45,325 nucleotides of DNA from a virus. The DNA lies in IMG/VR virus record IMGVR_UViG_3300020392_000025, positions 1-45,325 of that record; one strand, written 5' to 3'. Below the pieces are notes generated by a model. It did not search any database and was not told the DNA's origin. It saw nothing but the letters and a program-made list of their open reading frames with translations. Numbering within the stretch: position 1 is the first letter of the stretch; each line of letters begins with the position of its first letter. Shown in pieces: positions 1-7,715 of the stretch. The position numbers and the translations under genes are program-made.

Positions 1-1
1 A

Positions 2-916
2 GAAAGGGATCAAGCATGGAGAGATAGACAAGATGAATTACTAGGTGATCCTAGAATGGCAGCACAAGAATGTGACTGTGATTTTTCAACATCAGGTGAT
101 GTTGTATTTTACCCTGAATATATAGAATTTTATGAAAAAACATACATTAAAGATCCTCTTGAGCGTCGCGGAGCTGATAGAAATTTATGGGTTTGGGAAC
201 CCTGCGATTACTCTAGAACATATATGGTTGTGGCTGATGTTGCAAGAGGAGACGGAAAAGACTACTCAGCATTTCACATAATAGATGTAGAAAACAATGT
301 ACAAGTAGCGGAATACAAAGGACAATTAGGCACAAAAGAATTTGGATATTTACTAGTAGGTATAGCTACAGAATATAATGAAGCACTATTAGTAATAGAG
401 AATGCTAGTATAGGTTGGGCTACAATACAAACAGTTATAGATAGGGGTTATCAAAATCTTTATTATTCACCTAAGAGTGGAGAAGTAAGAGCTGATTCGT
501 ATTTTGACCAATATATGGATACATCAAGAATGGTAGCTGGCTTTACAAATTCATCCAGAGTTAGACCTATGTTGATAGGTAAATTCCAAGAATATTTAAG
601 TGATAAAGGTGTTACAATTCAAAGTAAAAGATTAATGGAAGAAATGAAAACTTTTATTTGGAAAAATGGTAGACCTGAAGCACAACAAGGATATAATGAT
701 GATTTAGTAATGTCATTTGGTATTGCAATGTACATGAGAGATACAGCATTTAAATTTAAGCAACATGGAATAGATTTAACAAAAAGTATGTTAACTAACT
801 TGCATTCCTCTAAAGTAAATTATAATGGAGCTTACCAATCCCCTAAAGATAAAAATCCGTGGCAAATAGATAACCCATATTCTAATGGAAAAGAGGACAT
901 TCGTTGGCTCTTATAA
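2..916 (+). CDS. gp17: Terminase large subunit (gp17-like), C-terminal part
   Basis: Nuclease half of the ATP-driven DNA-packaging motor, which cuts concatemeric DNA and docks on the portal. The frame is open from base 2 without a start codon, so the gene begins outside the window; the ATG at 56 is internal. The three acidic positions of the RNase H-like nuclease fold are visible: Asp in VVADVARGDGKD, Glu in LLVIENASIGW and Asp in GYNDDLVMSFG. The end of the ATPase domain and its Walker motifs would lie upstream. The gene is followed at once by a late-type motif and the portal gene, the 17-20 association usual in T4-like phages. The identification is firm; only the N-terminus is missing. Confidence 0.92.
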   Translation, partial: ERDQAWRDRQDELLGDPRMAAQECDCDFSTSGDVVFYPEYIEFYEKTYIKDPLERRGADRNLWVWEPCDYSRTYMVVADVARGDGKDYSAFHIIDVENNVQVAEYKGQLGTKEFGYLLVGIATEYNEALLVIENASIGWATIQTVIDRGYQNLYYSPKSGEVRADSYFDQYMDTSRMVAGFTNSSRVRPMLIGKFQEYLSDKGVTIQSKRLMEEMKTFIWKNGRPEAQQGYNDDLVMSFGIAMYMRDTAFKFKQHGIDLTKSMLTNLHSSKVNYNGAYQSPKDKNPWQIDNPYSNGKEDIRWLL

Positions 917-925
917 TATTTATAC
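917..925 (+). promoter_or_regulatory. Late-promoter-like motif upstream of portal gene
   Basis: Variant TATTTATAC, with a 12-base gap to the portal ATG at 938. It belongs to a family of at least eleven sites in this window. Its core is the reverse complement of the T4 late promoter box TATAAATA. Promoter function is inferred from position and recurrence. Confidence 0.55.
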
Positions 926-937
926 AATATATATATC

Positions 938-2830
938 ATGGCAGATACTAGATTATTTTCAAGACTTAAAAGATTATTTTCAACAGATGTAATAATTCGA
1001 AATGAAGGTGGTAACCAGCTTAAGGTTATGGATATTAATAAAATCCAAGCTTCTGGAGAATACGAAAATAACTCATTAGTAGATAGATTTAACAGGTTAT
1101 ATTCAACATCACCTACTTCATTATATGGTTACCAAAGTAACTTTAATTATCAAACATTAAGACCACAACTATATTCAGAATATGATGCTATGGATACAGA
1201 TGCTATTATAGCTTCTGCTTTAGATGTTATAGCGGATGAAAGTACTCTTAAAAATGATATGGGTGAAGTGTTATCTATTAGATCATCAGATGAAAATATA
1301 CAAAAAATATTATATAATTTATTTTATGATGTTTTAAATATAGAATTTAATTTATGGCCCTGGACTAGAAATATGTGTAAATATGGAGACTTTTTTCTAA
1401 AACTAGAAATAGCAGAAAAGTTTGGTGTATATAATGTTATACCCTATAACGCATACCACATAGAAAGATTAGAAGGAAGTGATCCTGATAATCCAGCAGA
1501 CATAAAATATGTTATGAATCCCGAAGGGGTTTCAGCTGGGGGTTATGGTTATTATAATGTTCCTAATACTAAAAATGCTAGTGGTAAAGATATTATATTT
1601 GATAACTATGAAATGGCTCATTTTAGATTACTTACAGATACTAATTTTCTTCCATATGGCAGAGCATACATAGAACCAGCACGTAAACTATTTAAACAAT
1701 ACACACTAATGGAAGATGCGATGCTAATACATCGTATAGTGAGAGCACCTGAAAAACGAATATTCTATATTAATGTAGGAAACATTCCACCTAATGAGAT
1801 AGAAAATTTTATGCAAAAAACTATCACTAAAATGAAAAGAACTCCGTATATGGATGAAAAAACAGGTGAATATAACTTAAGATATAACATGCAAAACATG
1901 TTAGAAGATTTTTATATTCCAGTTAGGGGTAATGATACAGCTACTAAAATAGATACTACACCTGGATTACAATATGATGGCATAGCGGATGTAGAATATT
2001 TAAGAGATAAATTATTTGCAGCTTTAAAAGTACCTAAAGCATTTATTGGATATGAAGAAGGAGTAGAAGGCAAAGCTACATTAGCAGCACAAGATATTAG
2101 ATTTGCTCGTACAATAGAAAGAATTCAAAGAATACTAGTATCAGAACTACAAAAAATAGCATTAGTACACTTATATACTCAGGGTTATAAAGATGAAAAT
2201 TTAACAAACTTTGAATTATCATTAACTACACCATCAATCATATATGATCAGGAAAGAGTAGCATTAATGACAGAAAAAATGACATTAGCTCAGGCTATGA
2301 TGGATAGTAAAATTATTCCTACAGATTGGATTTATGAAAATATATTCCACTTTAGTGCAGATGAATATGATGAGTATAGAGATTTAGTACAACAAGACGC
2401 TAAACGTGCATTTAGATTATCACAAATAGAGGCAGAAGGTAATGACCCATTAGAAACAGGTAAGTCTTATGGTACACCACATGATTTAGCTTCACTATAT
2501 GGGGTAGGTAGAATGCAATCCGATCCAAGTAATATACCAGATGGATATAATGAAAAAATACCATTGGGTAGGCCAAAAGAAAAGCAAACAGATAGAGGTA
2601 AACAAGAAAATGCATTTGGAAAAGATCCATTAGGTAGAAAAGATATAAAAGGTGGAGATGATGATGCTGGTAGATTAAGGCCAAAATTTAGAGGTGGTTC
2701 TCCATTAGCAATGGAGCATAAAGAAATGTTAAAAAAAGTACCGGGTCCAAAAAGAACTGGAAAAAAACTTGTTTTTGAACAAGAAAAAAAAGAAAATAAG
2801 TTACTAGATGAAAGTCAATTGAAAGAATGA
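938..2830 (+). CDS. gp20: Portal vertex protein (gp20-like)
   Basis: Dodecameric ring at the unique capsid vertex through which DNA enters and leaves; it also nucleates prohead assembly. The N-terminal part (SRLKRLF, then DAIIASALDVIADEST near residue 90) and the region FNLWPWTRNMCKYGDFFLKL (about 137-156) are typical of T4-family portals. At 630 residues it exceeds T4 gp20 (524). The excess is a charged, Gly/Pro/Lys-rich tail from about residue 500 (GKSYGTPHDLASLYGVG onward) that looks disordered. The ATG at 938 is the first after the upstream stop and follows a late-type motif. The antisense reading frame over the tail is a compositional shadow. Confidence 0.93.
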   Translation: MADTRLFSRLKRLFSTDVIIRNEGGNQLKVMDINKIQASGEYENNSLVDRFNRLYSTSPTSLYGYQSNFNYQTLRPQLYSEYDAMDTDAIIASALDVIADESTLKNDMGEVLSIRSSDENIQKILYNLFYDVLNIEFNLWPWTRNMCKYGDFFLKLEIAEKFGVYNVIPYNAYHIERLEGSDPDNPADIKYVMNPEGVSAGGYGYYNVPNTKNASGKDIIFDNYEMAHFRLLTDTNFLPYGRAYIEPARKLFKQYTLMEDAMLIHRIVRAPEKRIFYINVGNIPPNEIENFMQKTITKMKRTPYMDEKTGEYNLRYNMQNMLEDFYIPVRGNDTATKIDTTPGLQYDGIADVEYLRDKLFAALKVPKAFIGYEEGVEGKATLAAQDIRFARTIERIQRILVSELQKIALVHLYTQGYKDENLTNFELSLTTPSIIYDQERVALMTEKMTLAQAMMDSKIIPTDWIYENIFHFSADEYDEYRDLVQQDAKRAFRLSQIEAEGNDPLETGKSYGTPHDLASLYGVGRMQSDPSNIPDGYNEKIPLGRPKEKQTDRGKQENAFGKDPLGRKDIKGGDDDAGRLRPKFRGGSPLAMEHKEMLKKVPGPKRTGKKLVFEQEKKENKLLDESQLKE

Positions 2831-2842
2831 AATATTTTTATA

Positions 2843-2851
2843 TATTTATAA
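2843..2851 (+). promoter_or_regulatory. Late-promoter-like motif upstream of 2871 gene
   Basis: TATTTATAA, with a 19-base gap to the ATG at 2871. It would drive the run of overlapping genes 2871-6035. Function is inferred. Confidence 0.6.
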
Positions 2852-2870
2852 ATAAACCAAACTGCGCAGA

Positions 2871-3731
2871 ATGAATATAAAACATTCAAAGTACAAAAAT
2901 TCTGGTATTCTTTTTGAACTATTAGTACGTCAAATTACTGCTGATACTCTAGATGGTATCGATTCCCCAGCAAGAAAAATACTAAAAGAATATTTTGTCA
3001 AAACCGAATTAGGAAGGGAATATAAGTTATATGAACAATTAGCTAAACATACTGCTGTATCCGAGGCAAAGGCTAATTTAATTTTAAATTCACTATTAGA
3101 AGCTTCATCTAATTTAAATAGAAGTGCTCTAAAAAGGCAAAAATATAATTTAATTAGTGAAATTAAAAAACACTACGATGTAACTAAATTTTTTAGACAT
3201 AAATTACCCTATTATAAAATCCAGGCTGCTTTTTATACATTAACTGAAATTAAAGCTAATATGGAATTTTCTAATCCTGAATTAGAAATAAATAATAAAC
3301 TTACTATTTTAGAACATTTATCTGAAAAAAAAATAATAAAAGATAAAAAAGAAACGGTTATAGATGAATTTCAAAATTATGATAAGGATTTAAGAATATT
3401 AACATATAGAGTATTACTTGAAAAATTCAATGATAAGTATGATACATTGTTAGAGGATCAAAAAGAAATTCTTAAAGAACTTATTACATCAATAGACAAT
3501 ACACCTAGATTAAAAGAATTTTATAACACTAAAGTAAACGAAATTAAAACTACTTTAGAAGAATTAAATACTAAAGTAACAGATAAAGTTACTAAAATCA
3601 AAATAGAAGAAGTTATTAAAATGCTTCCTACACTAGATAAAAGAGCTAAAGTTAAAGATGATGATTTAACTAACTTGTTACAATACTACGATTTAATACA
3701 AGAGTTACAAAATGTACAAGTACAAGCTTAA
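2871..3731 (+). CDS. Unknown protein between portal and protease (286 aa)
   Basis: No function recognised. The protein is Lys/Glu-rich and appears mostly helical, opening with MNIKHSKYKNSGILFELLVR. The C-terminal half (residues about 165-286) is a run of charged helices with coiled-coil character. It lies directly after the portal gene and overlaps the next gene by 20 bases, so the genes are probably translationally coupled. In T4 the 20-21 interval holds gp67 and gp68, prohead-core proteins. A head-assembly or core role is a positional inference only; the protein is far longer than either T4 gene product and no sequence match was recognised. Confidence 0.8.
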   Translation: MNIKHSKYKNSGILFELLVRQITADTLDGIDSPARKILKEYFVKTELGREYKLYEQLAKHTAVSEAKANLILNSLLEASSNLNRSALKRQKYNLISEIKKHYDVTKFFRHKLPYYKIQAAFYTLTEIKANMEFSNPELEINNKLTILEHLSEKKIIKDKKETVIDEFQNYDKDLRILTYRVLLEKFNDKYDTLLEDQKEILKELITSIDNTPRLKEFYNTKVNEIKTTLEELNTKVTDKVTKIKIEEVIKMLPTLDKRAKVKDDDLTNLLQYYDLIQELQNVQVQA

Positions 3732-4461
3732 AGAAATAGAGGTAGGTGACACTGATATAAGAAAAGGTGTAAAAACAACAGTATCAGATGTTGATCCTGA
3801 AACAGGTGCAATTACATATGATGTAGAAAATGTAGCTGATTTTTCTTCAACGTACAAAGAATTAGAACAAGCTAAAAAATTTTTAAGAGATTTAGAACAA
3901 ACAGGTAAAGCTAAAGACGATACTACATTAGATAAACTAGCAGATGAATTAAGTAGTATTTTTAATAAGTTCAGAACCCATATTAGAAAAAATTACCCTG
4001 AAGAATACGAAAGGGTATTAAGATTAAAAGAAGAAGAAATTGATGAACAATCTTCCACAGCTCAGGGTGGAATGGCTTTATCAGGTGGAGTAGGTGCACA
4101 ATATGCAACTCCAAGAGCATTTAGTAAAAATAAAAAAGGTAAAGGAGCTGCTAGTATTTATTACTATAAACTAGGATATAAGCCTGTACCAAAAATTAAG
4201 CCTAAATCCTACGATATAAAGAAGTTATTTGAATATAATGACTTTCAACAAAATAGAATTAGTGTCTTTGATGATATTGAGAAGAAAATAGATATGATTC
4301 TTCCAATGTTATCAAATGCAAAAAATAAAACAGCTGAGTATTACAATGAAAATCCGGGTTCATATGCAATAAATTACCCAACAGATGCAATACTAGTAGA
4401 ATTAGACGATATTATAAAACAATTAAAAGCAGGAGATGAAAACATTATCAAATCAGTATAA
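3712..4461 (+). CDS. Unknown protein between portal and protease (249 aa)
   Basis: No family recognised. The N-terminal half is acidic and predicted helical (SSTYKELEQAKKFLRDLEQ near residues 44-62). A Gly/Ala-rich segment follows (QGGMALSGGVGAQYATPRA, about 118-136), then a basic stretch (KNKKGKGA), a Tyr/Lys/Pro-rich region and a helical tail. The gene overlaps both neighbours (20 bases upstream, 26 downstream), forming a coupled cluster. The Gly/Ala segment resembles motifs often found in head proteins of marine T4-like phages, but that is only an impression. Confidence 0.78.
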   Translation: MYKYKLKEIEVGDTDIRKGVKTTVSDVDPETGAITYDVENVADFSSTYKELEQAKKFLRDLEQTGKAKDDTTLDKLADELSSIFNKFRTHIRKNYPEEYERVLRLKEEEIDEQSSTAQGGMALSGGVGAQYATPRAFSKNKKGKGAASIYYYKLGYKPVPKIKPKSYDIKKLFEYNDFQQNRISVFDDIEKKIDMILPMLSNAKNKTAEYYNENPGSYAINYPTDAILVELDDIIKQLKAGDENIIKSV

Positions 4462-5401
4462 ATTAATTAAAGAAGGTAAAGGAAGTAAAGATGGGTTTTT
4501 AAGAAACGCTAAAAGACAATTTCCAAACCATGTACCTAATCATGCCACATATAATCAGGCTGCTAAAATTCTAAAGCAAAAGGGTATTATATCTGAAAAT
4601 TTTGTAGGATCTCAAATGATTGGAGGTTATGCAAAACAAGAAAAACAAGGATATGAAAAGGCATTTGAAAACTTTTTAAAAGAAGCAGAAGCAAAAGCTG
4701 AAGAGAAAAAAGTAACTAAAGAAGTAGAAGAAGATTTAGCTAAAACTTATGATTACAAGGATGAAAAAAATCCTGATAATATGATTTTTGGTCAAATTCA
4801 AATGGGAGTTTACTATGAAGCTAAATTAGATAAGAATGAAGGTAAAACTTTAGATGAAATTAAAGATATAGTATTTAAAAATTTAGCTAAAGATCCTATA
4901 CATTATACTAAAACAGGACAATTTGGAGTAGAAGTGGGGTATACAGATGAGGCTCCAAGTTTAGGTGCAACGGATGAACCTAAAGGTAAATACAAATCTT
5001 CTGGGTATGGTAATTTAAAAGAACATTCTATACCAGTAGGAGGAGGTATAGTAACGGATCATGTTTTTTCATCAGTAGATTATAAAGATTTTTTTGGTTT
5101 AAATGAACAAGATAAACTTACTGATGATGATGTTGAAAGGTCTGAAAAATATGTTAGTAATATAAAAATGGCAACAGATTTACTTAAAAATGAAGAATTA
5201 AAAGAAGATGAAGCTCCATTAGAAGCTATGGCCTCAATAGATGACATAGTAACTAAAGCAGAAGAAATGGCAAGAGGAGCAGAAGAAAGAGGGGATAAAG
5301 TTAACATAGACATGATAGTAGATAAAGCACTTTCTGAATTAAGAACTGATATTAAAAATGCACTAGAAGCCAATTTAAATTTGGATACATCAGATAGATA
5401 A
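4436..5401 (+). CDS. Unknown acidic protein before prohead protease (321 aa)
   Basis: No family recognised. The N-terminus contains a basic helix-turn-like region (YKLIKEGKGSKDGFLRNAKR, residues 8-27; NHATYNQAAKILKQKG, 35-50). A Lys/Glu-rich coiled-coil segment follows (about 75-105), then a long acidic C-terminus rich in Glu, Asp and Ala (about 225-321). It overlaps the previous gene by 26 bases and ends one base before the protease gene. Acidic helical composition and this location fit a prohead core component processed by the protease; that is inference. Confidence 0.78.
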   Translation: MKTLSNQYKLIKEGKGSKDGFLRNAKRQFPNHVPNHATYNQAAKILKQKGIISENFVGSQMIGGYAKQEKQGYEKAFENFLKEAEAKAEEKKVTKEVEEDLAKTYDYKDEKNPDNMIFGQIQMGVYYEAKLDKNEGKTLDEIKDIVFKNLAKDPIHYTKTGQFGVEVGYTDEAPSLGATDEPKGKYKSSGYGNLKEHSIPVGGGIVTDHVFSSVDYKDFFGLNEQDKLTDDDVERSEKYVSNIKMATDLLKNEELKEDEAPLEAMASIDDIVTKAEEMARGAEERGDKVNIDMIVDKALSELRTDIKNALEANLNLDTSDR

Positions 5402-5402
5402 T

Positions 5403-6035
5403 ATGAAACAAGTACTTATAGAAACCCAAACCTTTAACCCACTACCAGGTTTACTATCTGAAGGTCATAGATCTGAAAGAGGTAATCCTTTAGTTCAAGG
5501 TATACTAGCAACCTGTGAGGTTAAAAATGGTAATGGTAGATACTATTCTAAAGATTTATGGAATAGAGAAATAGATAAGTACATGGAATTAGTTAAAGAT
5601 AATAGAGCATGTGGTGAACTAGACCACCCTGAATCTCAAGTAGTTAACTTAAAAAACGTTTCACATAATATTAAAGATATAAGTTGGGATGGAGATAACA
5701 TAATGGGTACAATAGAAATTTTACCTACTCCATCTGGTAATATTTTAAAAGCATTAATAGATAATGGTATTAAAGTAGGTGTATCATCAAGAGGTATGGG
5801 TTCACTAGAACAAAATGGTGATATAATGGAAGTACAAGATGATTTTGAATTATTATGTTGGGATTTTGTTTCAACACCATCTAATCCAGGTTCATTTATG
5901 CAAACAGTTAATATTAATAATAAGGGTACTATTAACATAAATGAAAGTAAAATAAATAATAAGTATCCATATGCAAAAGCAAATAGTATAGTAACAGAAA
6001 TACTATGTGCAAACGGCAATTGCCCGATATTTTAA
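5403..6035 (+). CDS. gp21: Prohead core protease (gp21-like)
   Basis: Serine protease of the herpesvirus-assemblin-like fold that degrades the scaffold and trims the capsid protein during prohead maturation. At 210 residues it is close to T4 gp21 (212). Visible family motifs are GNGRYYSKDLW (residues 44-54), the catalytic His in GELDHPES (His75), and the catalytic Ser in GVSSRGMGS (Ser128 or Ser129). DDFELLCWDFVSTPSNPGSF follows, the conserved end of the protease domain. The ATG at 5403 follows the upstream stop by one base. The Asn-rich C-terminal tail is probably removed or disordered. Confidence 0.93.
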   Translation: MKQVLIETQTFNPLPGLLSEGHRSERGNPLVQGILATCEVKNGNGRYYSKDLWNREIDKYMELVKDNRACGELDHPESQVVNLKNVSHNIKDISWDGDNIMGTIEILPTPSGNILKALIDNGIKVGVSSRGMGSLEQNGDIMEVQDDFELLCWDFVSTPSNPGSFMQTVNINNKGTININESKINNKYPYAKANSIVTEILCANGNCPIF

Positions 6036-6121
6036 AAAAACCAAGATAAACATATTTACCACATTTAACTTGTTTACGTACAAAGGTTACATTAACTTAA
6101 TTATTAACTAAACTTTTAATT

Positions 6122-6349
6122 ATGGAAACAATAATGAACAAAGTAACAAGTTTTTTAAGTGGATTAACAACTATTCTACTATCATTTGTATCACTAGGTA
6201 TACTAGCCGAAGTAATTTTCGGAGTAGGTGCTTTTGGGGTAAGTGTAGTAGATAATGTCATAGCATTGATACAATCATTCGGTGATAGTGGCTTTGTTGG
6301 TCTAATAGCTTTAATTATCTTAATTCAGCTTTTTCAAAATAAAAAGTAA
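6122..6349 (+). CDS. Small two-helix membrane protein (75 aa)
   Basis: No family recognised. Two hydrophobic segments are visible, about residues 11-38 (FLSGLTTILLSFVSLGILAE within it) and about 55-72 (GFVGLIALIILIQLF), with a short basic C-terminus (QNKK). This predicts a hairpin in the inner membrane. The gene sits alone between the protease (86-base gap) and a strong terminator. A second in-frame ATG at 6134 is possible. Prohead assembly in T4 starts at the membrane, which would give such a protein a plausible place, but a host-interaction role is equally possible. Confidence 0.72.
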   Translation: METIMNKVTSFLSGLTTILLSFVSLGILAEVIFGVGAFGVSVVDNVIALIQSFGDSGFVGLIALIILIQLFQNKK

Positions 6350-6376
6350 AATTTAGAAAATAATTGCTTAAATAGT

Positions 6377-6405
6377 AACCTGGGAGTAAACTCCCAGGTT
6401 TTTTT
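6377..6405 (+). terminator. Rho-independent terminator after the protease operon
   Basis: A perfect 10-bp stem (AACCTGGGAG / CTCCCAGGTT, 6377-6386 and 6391-6400) with a TAAA loop is followed by a T tract. It is unusually GC-rich for this window. It separates gp21 and the membrane protein from gp22/gp23, so the scaffold gene needs its own promoter downstream. Confidence 0.9.
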
Positions 6406-6425
6406 GCGATCTTTAAGAATACTCA

Positions 6426-6504
6426 TATACGTATAACCGTAAAATATGCTATCCCATATAGCATTGACATAATATAAATTCTATTACGTTTCCAAATAAA
6501 CGTA
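6426..6504 (+). repeat. Cluster of three inverted repeats in the gp22 leader
   Basis: Three separate inverted repeats occur within 80 bases: the 10-bp palindrome TATACGTATA (6426-6435), ATGCTAT/ATAGCAT with a 5-base loop (6446-6452, 6458-6464), and TACGTTT/AAACGTA with a 6-base loop (6485-6491, 6498-6504). None has a T tract, so they are not terminators. They could be regulator binding sites or stabilise the 5' end of the scaffold/capsid mRNA. Confidence 0.6.
6464..6492 (+). promoter_or_regulatory. Candidate host-type promoter for gp22-gp23
   Basis: TTG at 6464-6466 (within TTGACA) and TACGTTTC at 6485-6492 are separated by 18 bases. This resembles the Bacteroidota housekeeping promoter (TTG at -33, TAnnTTTG at -7). 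No TATTTATAA motif was found between the terminator at 6405 and the gp22 start at 6532, so this is the best candidate for transcription of the scaffold and capsid genes. Single-site evidence only. Confidence 0.4.
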
Positions 6505-6531
6505 TTTCCCAAACAATTAAATTTTAGGATA

Positions 6532-7689
6532 ATGGCAAAGAGAGACATTCTCAAAGAAGCTATCGCTGACGCTAAAGCCGTCAAAGAAACCGCTATCGCA
6601 AACGCCAAAGCTGCTCTAGAAGAAGCATTCACACCTCAACTTAAATCTATGTTAGCTGCAAAGTTAGAAGAAATGGAATTAGATGAGGAAAAAGAAGAAA
6701 AGATGAAAGAAGGCATGAAAATGTACGATGAAGATTCTACTAAAATGGAAGAAGAAAAAATGTACGATGAAGATTCTACTAAAATGGAAGAAGAAATGAA
6801 GTACGAAGAGGACATGGATGAAGAAATGAAGTATGAAGAAGACATGGACGAAGAAATGAAGTACGATGAAGATTCTACTAAAATGGAAGAAGAAATCAAC
6901 CTTGATGAAATCTTAGCTGAACTAGAAAGCGAACTAAATGAAGAAAAAAAGGATAAAAAAGACATGAAAGAAGAAGAAATTTCTGAAACTGAAGAAGTAT
7001 CTGAAGCTGCTCACGCAGAGGAAGAAGAAACAGAAGATGAAGAAATTGATTTAGAAGATATGTCAGACGACGACCTTAAAGGATTCATTGAAGACGTAAT
7101 TGCAGATATGGTTAAATCTGGTGAGCTAGAAGCTGGTGATAATTTCGAAGAAGAAGATGAAGATGCTGAAGAAGAAGTAGGCATGGACATCATGGAAAAG
7201 AAACACGCAGAGGATAAAGATAAAATGAAAGAGGGCAAACATGAAGATAAAGAAAAAGTTAAAGAAGAGGAAGACAAAAAGAAAAAAATGGAAGAATCTG
7301 AAATAGCTGAAGTTTATAAGGAAAAAGAAGCCTTAGAAAATGAGTTAAAAGAAACTCATGAAGTTATCAACACTCTACGTTCTGATTTAAATGAAGTTAA
7401 TTTGCTAAATGCAAAATTGTTATACACTAATAAAATTTTCAAAGCAAAAAACTTAACAGAAAATCAAAAAGTTAAAGTATTAGGTGCTTTTGATAAAGCT
7501 AATACAGTTAAAGAATCTAAATTGGTATATGAAACTTTAAACGAAGGTTTAAAGGCTAAGAAAAAATCACCAATAACAGAATCTTTAGGTGCGGCCTCAA
7601 GAGTATCAGGAAATGTAAATACTAAAAAACCAATTATTAAAGCTGACCCAATGGTGGAAAGATTTAAGAAATTGGCAGGTTTAACATAA
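6532..7689 (+). CDS. gp22: Prohead core scaffold protein (gp22-like)
   Basis: Internal scaffold around which the capsid assembles; normally degraded by the gp21 protease. Evidence is position immediately before gp23 and composition: an Ala-rich N-terminal helix (KEAIADAKAVKETAIANAKA, residues 6-25), a highly acidic repetitive centre (about 45-235), and a conserved-looking C-terminus (LLYTNKIFKAKNLTENQKVK, about 299-318, and a final MVERFKKLAGL). At 385 residues it is longer than T4 gp22 (269). The excess is the Glu/Asp/Met/Lys repeats. The real start is the ATG at 6532 (MAKRDILKEA). Confidence 0.85.
   Translation: MAKRDILKEAIADAKAVKETAIANAKAALEEAFTPQLKSMLAAKLEEMELDEEKEEKMKEGMKMYDEDSTKMEEEKMYDEDSTKMEEEMKYEEDMDEEMKYEEDMDEEMKYDEDSTKMEEEINLDEILAELESELNEEKKDKKDMKEEEISETEEVSEAAHAEEEETEDEEIDLEDMSDDDLKGFIEDVIADMVKSGELEAGDNFEEEDEDAEEEVGMDIMEKKHAEDKDKMKEGKHEDKEKVKEEEDKKKKMEESEIAEVYKEKEALENELKETHEVINTLRSDLNEVNLLNAKLLYTNKIFKAKNLTENQKVKVLGAFDKANTVKESKLVYETLNEGLKAKKKSPITESLGAASRVSGNVNTKKPIIKADPMVERFKKLAGLT
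6718..6894 (+). repeat. Acidic tandem repeats inside the scaffold gene
   Basis: In-frame direct repeats encode variants of MYDEDSTKMEEE and MKYEEDMDEE. The block GATGAAGATTCTACTAAAAT occurs three times (around 6727, 6766 and 6865). Copies are nearly identical in DNA, so their number probably changes by slippage or recombination. Confidence 0.85.
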
Positions 7690-7715
7690 TTAAAAATAAA
7701 TAAAAATAACTAAAA

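Noticed and set aside
2412-2684. Antisense frame of 90 residues rich in Leu, His, Tyr and Phe
   Set aside because: Composition is what reverse reading of a Lys/Asp/Gly-rich portal tail yields; no promoter or leader is present.
6012-6026. Short inverted repeat CGGCAATTGCCCG at the end of the protease gene
   Set aside because: Lies inside the coding frame, short stem, and no T tract; not a terminator.
6050-6100. Possible promoter (TATTTAC, or TTG with TACATTAA) before the small membrane protein
   Set aside because: Spacing (15 bases) and box match are poor, and A/T-rich leaders give such matches by chance.
6636-7277. Two Ser-rich antisense frames under the scaffold gene
   Set aside because: Reverse complement of Glu/Asp/Lys codon repeats (GAA/GAT) gives TTC/ATC Ser/Phe/Ile runs; shadow only.
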